Source: Lachnospiraceae bacterium
Lineage (GTDB): Bacteria > Bacillota > Clostridia > Lachnospirales > Lachnospiraceae
Length of the DNA stretch: 5,138 bases
Assembly: GCA_009774155.1 (NCBI GenBank)
Contig: VSNE01000215.1
Location: 1 to 5,138 of the forward strand
Direction: 5' to 3'
The notes below the pieces were generated by a model that worked only from the letters and a program-made list of their open reading frames with translations, had not been told where the DNA came from and made no database searches. Position 1 is the stretch's first letter; each line of letters opens with the position of its first letter. Shown here in pieces: positions 1 through 5,138 of the stretch. The position numbers and the translations under genes were made by a program.

Positions 1-1734
1 AGATGACAGCGTATTATATACTTTTTGGTGATAATCGTTTAAATATTTCCTCTCTGTCAAGGTCATTTCCTCCTGCACAATCCCGTCCAGATCGATGGGA
101 ACCAGCGTAACAATCTCAAATTCCATAAACTGGCCGTACTCGTTCTCTGTTCCTTTCACACAGACCAGCTCATTTTCCGTACGGATACCATATTCTCCTT
201 CCACATAGATCCCAGGTTCGTCGGTTGTCACCATTCCCGCTTCCAGCACCGCAGGCTTTTCGCCCTCCGGCGCCTTCCACCGGAATGCATTCGGTCCCTC
301 ATGCACATTCAGAAGATAGCCTACTCCATGTCCGGTTCCATGCTTATAATCCATCCCAAGCTGCCACAGCGGCTCCCTGCACAGCACATCCAGCGTATAT
401 CCGGTACAGCCGTACAAAAACCGGGCGTTGGCAAGATTCAGGTTTGCCCTGCACACAGCCGTGAACATCCGCTTCTGCTCCTCTGTCAGCTCTCCAAGAA
501 CGAAGGTGCGGGTTGTATCGGTAGTGCCCTCCAGATAATGTCCGCCTGCATCCACTAAGAGAAAGCCCTTTGCCTCTACCGCCGCATTGCTCTCTCTGTC
601 CGCCGAATAGTGTACAATAGCCGCATTCGGCCCGTAAGCGCAGATCGGGGAGAAGCTCTCTCCCAGATAATGCTCCTGCTCCTTCCTGCGTTCATTCAAA
701 TATTCCGAGACTGACAGCTCTGTCATTTCCTGCTTTCTGACATTTGTCTTTACCCAATACATAAGCCTTGTAAATGCAATGCTCTCCTTCAGATGGGCAA
801 TGCGCAGATTTTTAAGCTCTGTCTCGTTTTTTACGGCCTTCATAAGCTCCGAAGGACTGCTTTTATCTATCAGCTTTGCTCCCTGCGGAATACTGGTAAG
901 AAGCCGGTAATTGACCTTCCTTTTATCCATCAGGACATTCAGCCCCGGCCCAAGCTCTGACAAATCCTGATAAACCGTCCCGTACTCCTTCACCTGAATT
1001 TCGTTTTCTGACAAATAAGAGCGGAGTTCCTCTGTCACGACAGAGCTTCGCGCATACCAGACGCAGGTATCCTTTGTTATACACAAATAAGAAAGGGTCA
1101 CGGGCACCCCGGGGATATCCCCGCCTCTGATATTCAGAATCCACGCAATATCACACAGGGAGGCAATCACATGGATATCCGCTCCAAGCTCCTTCAGCTT
1201 TTCTCTCACCCGCATCAGCTTCCTTTTGGCGCTTTCTCCGCAGTAACGCTCTTCCAGAATAAAAACCGGCGCGTCCGGAATCTCCGGCCGATCCTTCCAG
1301 ATGGCTCCGACCAAATCCTCCGTAGCCAAAACCCCCGCCTCTTTCTCCTCTGCGGCTTTCATTAGGGCCTCCGCCCGGAATGCTCCCATTACTGTTCCGT
1401 CAAAGCCAAGCCTTCCTCCCTTCTCCAGATGCTCCTTCACATAAGCTTCCACGGTGGGAACGCCAGGCTCTCCTGTCCGGAACAGACGAATGCCCGTATC
1501 CTGAAGCTGCATCTGCGCCTGTATAAAATATCTTCCGTCCGTCCACAGTCCCGCATCCTGCAAAGTGACAACCGCGGTTCCGGCAGAGCCGGTAAAGCCC
1601 GTGATATAGGCTCTTGCACGATAATGTCCGCACACATATTCTGATTCATGGCAATCGGAGGAGGGAATCACATAAACGGTCACACCGGATTCTTTCATCC
1701 TCTCCCTCAGCAAGCGCAGCCTTTCCTGTATCAT
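1..1734 (-). CDS. Aminopeptidase P family protein (Xaa-Pro aminopeptidase, M24B), 3' end cut by window
   Basis: Cytosolic dinuclear-metal peptidase predicted to remove the N-terminal residue from peptides with proline in second position. I read 578 open codons from the ATG at 1734 to the left edge with no stop; three-domain members usually run about 590-600 residues, so only a short C-terminal tail is missing. Residues 1-~305 are the two creatinase-like N-terminal domains (SSDCHESEYV, TGFTGSAGTAVVT, GLWTDGRYFIQA, and WILNIRG near 200). The catalytic pita-bread domain follows. All five expected metal ligands are present: D395 (LLVDAGG), D406 (GTTDTTRT), H469 (HGTGHGVG), E506 (TDEPGIY) and E520 (IRTENE). 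The active-site histidines H375 (IVHYS), H465 and H478 (NVHEGP) are also there, spaced much as in human XPNPEP1. It starts 24 bases after the M18 gene, so the two are probably cotranscribed. Closer to the three-domain APP1 type than to two-domain E. coli PepP, so no symbol is given. Confidence 0.95.
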   Translation of the reverse strand, partial: MIQERLRLLRERMKESGVTVYVIPSSDCHESEYVCGHYRARAYITGFTGSAGTAVVTLQDAGLWTDGRYFIQAQMQLQDTGIRLFRTGEPGVPTVEAYVKEHLEKGGRLGFDGTVMGAFRAEALMKAAEEKEAGVLATEDLVGAIWKDRPEIPDAPVFILEERYCGESAKRKLMRVREKLKELGADIHVIASLCDIAWILNIRGGDIPGVPVTLSYLCITKDTCVWYARSSVVTEELRSYLSENEIQVKEYGTVYQDLSELGPGLNVLMDKRKVNYRLLTSIPQGAKLIDKSSPSELMKAVKNETELKNLRIAHLKESIAFTRLMYWVKTNVRKQEMTELSVSEYLNERRKEQEHYLGESFSPICAYGPNAAIVHYSADRESNAAVEAKGFLLVDAGGHYLEGTTDTTRTFVLGELTEEQKRMFTAVCRANLNLANARFLYGCTGYTLDVLCREPLWQLGMDYKHGTGHGVGYLLNVHEGPNAFRWKAPEGEKPAVLEAGMVTTDEPGIYVEGEYGIRTENELVCVKGTENEYGQFMEFEIVTLVPIDLDGIVQEEMTLTERKYLNDYHQKVYNTLSS

Positions 1735-1758
1735 TCTTATCGCTCTCTTTCTCTCTGT

Positions 1759-3189
1759 TTATTTATGCTGCCAGACGGCGTTCAAAAATGCGCAGTACCC
1801 TTTATACGCTTCATAAATATCCGCTTTGCTGGATACCTCCCATGGGCTGTGCATATTCAGAAGCGCCACCCCGCTGTCAATTACATCCATTCCATAGTTG
1901 GCAGTGATATAGGCGATGGTGCCGCCTCCTCCCTGATCCACCCGGCCAAGCTCTGCGGTCTGCCAGCAGACTCCCGCGTCGTCCATCACCCTTCGGAGCT
2001 GTCCGATATATTCCGCGCCGGCATCGTTGGAGCCGGATTTTCCTCTGGAACCGGTATATTTATTAAATACCATGCCTCTTCCCAGATAGGCGCTGTTTTT
2101 CTTCTCGAAAGCGCCGGCATAATTGGGATCAAAGGCCGCGCTCACGTCGGAGGAAAGCATATGGGAGTTCTGCAGGCATCTGCGGAGCTTAAGCTCTGAA
2201 TAATCTCCCGCCAGATTCATCACCTCTGCCACCGCATTTTCAAAATAACGGGACTGCATGCCGGTGGCCCCCATACTTCCAATTTCTTCTTTATCTGTCA
2301 AAAGGCATACGGAGGTATAGGACGGATTTTTCACCTGAAGCTGCGCCATCAGGGAGGTAAAGGCACAGATACGGTCGTCCTGTCCATACCCCATCACCAT
2401 GCTGCGGTCCAGGCCGAAATCCCTGGCGGGACCCGCCGGAACGGCCTCCAGCTCCGCTGACAGGAAATCCTCCTCCTCAATCCCATAATTCTCCTTCAAA
2501 AGCTCCAGAAGGGCTTTTTTAATCTTCTCCTTATCGTTATTCCCTTCGGTATCGGTATCGTTATCCTTTTCCTCCTCCGTTTTCAGCGGACGGCTGCCGG
2601 CGATAATATTCAGATTTTCTCCCTCTACCACTACGGAGGCTTTTTTCTGCATCTGCTCCGCCGAGAGATGAATCAGCAAATCGGAAATACCGCACACCGG
2701 ATCGTCCGGCCTCTCGCCGACGGACAGCTCCGCCAGGCTTCCGTCCTTTTTGGCTACTGTCCCATGGAGGGCCAACGGAATTGCCGCCCACTGGTATTTT
2801 TTAATGCCTCCATAATAATGAGTGTCCAGAAGCGCCATATCCCCGTCCTCGTACAGAGGATTCTGCTTTAAATCCAGTCTGGGCGAATCAATATGCGCTC
2901 CCAGGATATTCATTCCCTTTTCCATTGGTTCCAATCCAACATGAAATAAAACAACCAGCTTTTTCTTGTGCACCGCATAGATTTTATCTCCTGCCTGCAG
3001 GGGCGCCCCTTCCCGGACTGCCTGATCCAAAGAACGGTACCCCGCTTCCTCCGCCATAGCGGCGGCCAGGGCAGCGCATTCCCGCTCTGTCTTGCCCTCT
3101 GAGATAAACCGCTTATACTGCTCTGCTATATCCTGAAGCCTTTCAAGCTCCCCCTCCCCGTATGTATTCCATGCATTTTTCCGTTCCAT
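1759..3189 (-). CDS. M18 family metallo-aminopeptidase
   Basis: Complete 476-residue zinc aminopeptidase of the M18 family (relatives: yeast aminopeptidase I, human DNPEP, bacterial ApeA). Members remove N-terminal residues from peptides in the cytoplasm; some prefer acidic residues, others leucine-like ones, and the sequence alone does not settle which. No signal peptide or membrane segment is seen. The catalytic set is intact: H99 in GAHIDSPRLD, bridging D272 in GYGQDDRICAF, general base E301 and ligand E302 in DKEEIGSMGA, D348 in SSDVSAAFDPN and H447 in NMHSPWEV. The glycine-rich stretch DQGGGGT is at 418-424. Residues about 204-222 form an acidic, Asp/Asn/Thr/Glu-rich insert not expected in the core fold, which makes the protein slightly longer than the usual 430-465. 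The ATG at 3189 is supported by an AAAGGAG site six bases upstream. It lies 114 bases after the ABC ATPase gene and 24 bases before the aminopeptidase P gene. Confidence 0.96.
   Translation of the reverse strand: MERKNAWNTYGEGELERLQDIAEQYKRFISEGKTERECAALAAAMAEEAGYRSLDQAVREGAPLQAGDKIYAVHKKKLVVLFHVGLEPMEKGMNILGAHIDSPRLDLKQNPLYEDGDMALLDTHYYGGIKKYQWAAIPLALHGTVAKKDGSLAELSVGERPDDPVCGISDLLIHLSAEQMQKKASVVVEGENLNIIAGSRPLKTEEEKDNDTDTEGNNDKEKIKKALLELLKENYGIEEEDFLSAELEAVPAGPARDFGLDRSMVMGYGQDDRICAFTSLMAQLQVKNPSYTSVCLLTDKEEIGSMGATGMQSRYFENAVAEVMNLAGDYSELKLRRCLQNSHMLSSDVSAAFDPNYAGAFEKKNSAYLGRGMVFNKYTGSRGKSGSNDAGAEYIGQLRRVMDDAGVCWQTAELGRVDQGGGGTIAYITANYGMDVIDSGVALLNMHSPWEVSSKADIYEAYKGYCAFLNAVWQHK
2533..2565 (-). 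repeat. Imperfect 6-base tandem repeat coding for an acidic insert in the M18 peptidase
   Basis: On the minus strand the reading frame runs through copies of a GATAMC-like hexamer (GATAAC, GATACC, GATACC, a diverged stretch, then AACGAT), coding for Asp-Asn-Asp-Thr-Asp-Thr-Glu-Gly-Asn-Asn-Asp at residues 209-219. It sits between the PLKTEEEK segment and the conserved KKALLELLKENYGI helix, where the family usually has a short loop. Because the unit is six bases, gain or loss of copies keeps the frame. It looks like a small in-frame expansion in a surface loop. Confidence 0.6.
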
Positions 3190-3195
3190 AATTTT

Positions 3196-3202
3196 CTCCT
3201 TT
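3196..3202 (-). promoter_or_regulatory. Ribosome binding site of the M18 aminopeptidase
   Basis: AAAGGAG on the minus strand, six bases before the ATG at 3189. It is a good Shine-Dalgarno match and fixes the start of the M18 gene. By contrast, the aminopeptidase P gene downstream has only a weak purine-rich stretch before its start. Confidence 0.8.
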
Positions 3203-3243
3203 CTGTAATTTTTTCCTGCGGCCAGCCGCCCGCGGACATAAAT

Positions 3244-3298
3244 ACAGCCCGAAGATATTTCCTGCTCATGGAATAAATATCTCCGGGACTGAAGCTGT
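3244..3298 (-). terminator. Stem-loop after the ABC ATPase gene; weak terminator or processing hairpin
   Basis: Thirteen-base inverted repeat, 3248-3260 against 3275-3287, with a 14-base loop. In minus-strand RNA every position pairs, one as G-U; in plus-strand RNA that position is an A-C mismatch. This fits a structure made by minus-strand transcription. A further four-base pairing (3244-3247 with 3295-3298) flanks it across a seven-base bulge. It begins a few bases after the ATPase stop codon. The sequence after the stem on the minus strand (ATTTATGTCC) is not a proper U-tract, so full termination is doubtful. Partial termination, RNA stabilisation or a processing site are alternatives. The rest of the 3190-3303 spacer shows no promoter I can defend. 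Confidence 0.55.
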
Positions 3299-3303
3299 AA
3301 ACA

Positions 3304-4098
3304 TTATCCTAATATCGCCTTGTCGCTTGCAAATTCCTCTCCGCTGACCTCCTCAAATTTATGAAGCAGATCCTCCACGGTGAGCTGTTTTTTCTCCTCC
3401 CCGCAGATGTCAAGAATAATATCCCCTTCCATCATCATAATCAGACGGTTGCCGTGGGCAATTGCATCCTTCATATTATGGGTAATCATCAGCGTCGTCA
3501 GTTTGTCGCGATTGACAATCATATCTGTCGTTTCCAGCACTTTTGCCGCGGTCTTTGGATCAAGGGCCGCGGTATGCTCATCCAGAAGCAGAAGCTTCGG
3601 CTTTCTCAGCGTTGCCATCAGAAGGGTAAGCGCCTGCCTCTGTCCGCCGGAGAGAAGTCCTACCTTGGAAGTCAGGCGTTCCTCCAGTCCAAGCCCAAGT
3701 GACGCTAAAAGCTGCTTATATGCCTCTCTCTCATTAGGCTTAATTCCTTTTCTTAAAGTACGGCTCTGCCCCCGGCGGAGCGCCAGCGCCAGATTTTCTT
3801 CGATCCCCATCGTTGCCGCAGTTCCGTTCATCGGATCCTGGAACACCCTTCCAAGGAAGGCTGCCCTCTTATACTCCGGAAGCTTTGTTACATTCTGCCC
3901 GTCAATTATAATCTCTCCCTCGTCCACCGGCCACACGCCTGCAATCGCATTCAGCAGGGTGGATTTACCGGCCCCGTTGCCGCCGATCACAGTAACGAAA
4001 TCTCCGTCCGCAAGCGTCAGACTCACATTTTTAAGCGCCTGCTTCTCATTGACGGTTCCCGGATTAAAGGTCTTGTAAATGTTCCTAATCTCAAGCAT
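3304..4098 (-). CDS. ABC transporter ATP-binding protein, COG1101 / TrpY-like
   Basis: Complete 264-residue ATPase subunit that powers an ABC importer from the inner face of the membrane. All nucleotide-binding motifs are present: Walker A GGNGAGKST at 39-47 (K45), Q-loop glutamine Q87 in VFQDP, signature LSGGQRQ at 149-155, Walker B with D173 and catalytic E174, D-loop ALDP at 178-181, and switch histidine H207 in MITHNMKDA. The wording LLDEHTAALDPKTA and the tail IILDICGEEKKQLTVEDLL are typical of the COG1101 group, which is paired with COG4120 permeases and COG2984 binding proteins. The group includes the streptococcal tryptophan transporter ATPase TrpY. The substrate here is not shown by the sequence. 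The start codon overlaps the permease stop by one base (TAATG), with a GGAGG site nine bases upstream inside the end of the permease gene, so translation is probably coupled. Confidence 0.95.
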   Translation of the reverse strand: MLEIRNIYKTFNPGTVNEKQALKNVSLTLADGDFVTVIGGNGAGKSTLLNAIAGVWPVDEGEIIIDGQNVTKLPEYKRAAFLGRVFQDPMNGTAATMGIEENLALALRRGQSRTLRKGIKPNEREAYKQLLASLGLGLEERLTSKVGLLSGGQRQALTLLMATLRKPKLLLLDEHTAALDPKTAAKVLETTDMIVNRDKLTTLMITHNMKDAIAHGNRLIMMMEGDIILDICGEEKKQLTVEDLLHKFEEVSGEEFASDKAILG

Positions 4099-5018
4099 TA
4101 CCGTCTGCCTCCATTTCTCACCGGTTTTGAAAAGTATTTGCTCTTCCAGTTAGGAATCGCAAGGAAAATAGCCACCACTGCCGCGGACAGCAGCTTTAAA
4201 AGATCTGTGTCAATACCGAGCCAGATGACAATCTGCAGCACAAAATAATAAATAATGGAGCCAAAGGCAACCGCAAGAAGCTTAAGTCCGAAATTCCGGA
4301 AAACTTTTCCGAAAACCGCTTCGCCGATAATCACAGCGGCCAGGCCGATTACGATGGCTCCCCGGCCCATATTGACATCCGCAAAGCCCTGGTACTGTCC
4401 GAGCAGAGCGCCTGCCAATGCCACAAGGCCATTGGAAAGTATCAGCCCCAGCACCCGGTTATAATCCGTATTGATTCCCTGCGCTCTCGCCATCTTGTCA
4501 TTGCACCCGGTAGCCCGCAGGGAACATCCAAGCTGTGTTCCGAAAAACCAGTACAGAACCGCAATCAGTATAAAAATAATGACAGCCACAAGTAAAATTG
4601 TATTTTTATAGAAAGGCACTCCCTTGATATAACGAAGAGAAACCAGAAGATCAAATTTATCCACATTGATCGCCTGATTCGCCTTTCCCATAATTTTCAG
4701 ATTCACAGAATACAGCCCAAGCTGCGTCAAAATACCCGACAAAATTGCCGGAATTCCCATAAACGTATGTAAAATGCCGGTTGCCATTCCTGCAAGCATA
4801 CCGGCTGCCAATGCCGCCGTCAGAGCCACCCACACATTTTGTCCGCTCTGCATCATCATAATACAGACCGCGCCTCCGGTACAAAGAGTACCGTCCACAG
4901 TTAAATCCGCAATATCCAAAATACGGAAGGTGATATAGACACCAATTGCCATAATTCCCCAGATTAAACCCTGCGCAACCGCCCCCGGCAGAGCATTCAA
5001 TAAATTTATAATATTCAT
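4098..5018 (-). CDS. ABC transporter permease, COG4120 / TrpZ-like (BPD_transp_2 fold)
   Basis: Complete 306-residue integral membrane subunit of an ABC importer, in the LivH/RbsC-like permease fold. About eight or nine hydrophobic segments are visible (near 10-32, 44-56, 62-84, 88-108, 140-159, 188-208, 218-236, 245-267 and 272-288). The N-terminal stretch GVYITFRILDIADLTVDGT (26-44) is characteristic of the COG4120 group. The cytoplasmic loop with GCSLRATGCNDKMARAQGI (164-182) is the family's conserved segment that contacts the ATPase. The C-terminus is short and basic. Family knowledge links this permease to COG1101 ATPases and COG2984 lipoprotein binding proteins, including the tryptophan transporter TrpXYZ. 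Transport of an aromatic or other amino acid is therefore plausible but unproven. A GAGGTGA ribosome binding site sits seven bases before the ATG at 5018. The next gene upstream should code for the binding protein but is outside the window. Confidence 0.93.
   Translation of the reverse strand: MNIINLLNALPGAVAQGLIWGIMAIGVYITFRILDIADLTVDGTLCTGGAVCIMMMQSGQNVWVALTAALAAGMLAGMATGILHTFMGIPAILSGILTQLGLYSVNLKIMGKANQAINVDKFDLLVSLRYIKGVPFYKNTILLVAVIIFILIAVLYWFFGTQLGCSLRATGCNDKMARAQGINTDYNRVLGLILSNGLVALAGALLGQYQGFADVNMGRGAIVIGLAAVIIGEAVFGKVFRNFGLKLLAVAFGSIIYYFVLQIVIWLGIDTDLLKLLSAAVVAIFLAIPNWKSKYFSKPVRNGGRR
4108..4112 (-). promoter_or_regulatory. Ribosome binding site of the ABC ATPase, inside the permease gene
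   Basis: GGAGG on the minus strand, nine bases before the ATG at 4098 and lying within the codons for the permease's last residues (NGGRR). With the one-base TAATG stop/start overlap, it points to coupled translation of the two transporter subunits. Confidence 0.7.
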
Positions 5019-5025
5019 TTTCTAA

Positions 5026-5032
5026 TCACCTC
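5026..5032 (-). promoter_or_regulatory. Ribosome binding site of the permease
   Basis: GAGGTGA on the minus strand, seven bases before the ATG at 5018. It is a good Shine-Dalgarno match and supports this start. It lies well clear of the stem-loop at 5067-5106, so the hairpin does not obviously block initiation. Confidence 0.75.
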
Positions 5033-5066
5033 AGCAAATCATTCCGGTAAAACTTTATTTTTGAAC

Positions 5067-5106
5067 GACAACAGCGAGAATGGAAGCCTCCAGTCCCGCT
5101 GCTGTC
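5067..5106 (-). other. Long stem-loop in the leader or spacer upstream of the permease
   Basis: Ten-base inverted repeat (5067-5076 with 5097-5106) enclosing a second one (TGGA 5081-5084 with TCCA 5089-5092, four-base loop). In minus-strand RNA three of the four intervening positions also pair, leaving one C-U mismatch and a hairpin of about 17 base pairs. In plus-strand RNA two of those intervening positions are mismatched, so the structure is better on the transcribed strand. After the stem the RNA reads GTTCAAAAATAAAG, with no U-tract, so this is unlikely to be a plain intrinsic terminator. It may stabilise the 3' end of an upstream binding-protein transcript, or be a leader element. No T-box or known riboswitch motif was recognised. 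Confidence 0.6.
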
Positions 5107-5138
5107 CCCAGACTAATTTTTAACTACTCAGCTATATT

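Larger units (their letters stand above)
5019..5138. other. Non-coding right edge, probably the spacer after an off-window binding-protein gene
   Basis: No reading frame here is open on the minus strand: all three meet a stop in the last 15 bases (TAG at 5124-5126, TAG at 5132-5134, TGA at 5128-5130). A gene transcribed toward the permease could therefore end here with at most four codons visible. Apart from the stem-loop and ribosome binding site listed separately, I see an AT-rich stretch around 5047-5066 but no convincing -35/-10 pair. Confidence 0.45.

Noticed and set aside
923..1144. Short minus-strand frame within the aminopeptidase P gene
   Set aside because: I translated the other minus-strand frame through this stretch and it reads continuously as aminopeptidase P (ILNIRGGDIPGVPVTLSYLC onward), so this frame is out of register.
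1..1734. Possible broken aminopeptidase P pseudogene, because no complete frame with a stop is visible
   Set aside because: The frame is open over all 578 codons with every catalytic residue in place. The missing stop is due only to the window edge.
1648..2199. Plus-strand open frame of 183 codons
   Set aside because: It is antisense to the ends of both peptidase genes, spans their junction and resembles no known family. It is a shadow of the real minus-strand frames.
3218..3229. Small GC-rich inverted repeat GCGGC-CA-GCCGC before the M18 gene
   Set aside because: Only four pairs form with a realistic loop. On the minus strand it is followed by A residues, not U, so it is not a terminator, and no operator family was recognised.
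3380..4078. Long open frame of 232 codons on the plus strand
   Set aside because: It lies wholly antisense to the ABC ATPase, whose frame holds every expected motif. The plus-strand translation is Ser/Pro/Arg-rich, with no recognisable domain, and no ribosome binding site was noted.
5019..5138. Possible T-box or other tryptophan-responsive leader, given the TrpYZ relationship
   Set aside because: No AGGGTGGNACCGCG-like antiterminator element, no specifier loop pattern and no terminator U-tract can be seen in the 120 bases available.
1..5138. Mobile element, CRISPR array, defence or biosynthetic island
   Set aside because: No transposase or integrase, no direct-repeat/spacer pattern, no tRNA attachment site and no marked shift in base composition were seen. 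The genes are ordinary transport and peptidase families.

Overview
The window reads as an ordinary metabolic stretch from a low-to-mid GC Firmicute, most likely a clostridial gut anaerobe of the Lachnospiraceae type. That placement is an inference from the protein families, the purine-rich AGGAGG-like ribosome binding sites and the mixed-GC codon use; no marker gene is present to fix the taxon. All four recognisable genes lie on the minus strand, point the same way (high to low coordinates) and fill almost the whole window. The longest gap between genes is 114 bases.

In order of transcription, the right edge (5019-5138) is non-coding and carries a long stem-loop. A permease of the COG4120 type (5018-4098) follows. 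It overlaps by one base an ATPase of the COG1101 type (4098-3304). Together these are two parts of an ABC importer related to the streptococcal tryptophan transporter TrpXYZ. Its substrate-binding protein (COG2984 type) is not in the window and probably lies just beyond the right edge. After a 114-base spacer with a second stem-loop comes a complete M18 metallo-aminopeptidase (3189-1759). After only 24 more bases comes an aminopeptidase P / Xaa-Pro aminopeptidase of the M24B family (1734 to the left edge). Its last residues are cut off by the window.

The two peptidases look like one transcription unit. They suit a shared job in finishing the breakdown of small peptides: M18 removes ordinary N-terminal residues, and aminopeptidase P removes a residue that precedes proline. 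The importer upstream probably takes up an amino acid or similar small molecule. Whether importer and peptidases share a transcript depends on the 3244-3298 stem-loop, which has no good U-tract. I found no mobile element, CRISPR array, tRNA, rRNA or defence system. Nothing here looks like a wholly new system; the points worth a second look are the two strand-specific stem-loops, the missing binding protein and a small acidic repeat insert in the M18 enzyme.
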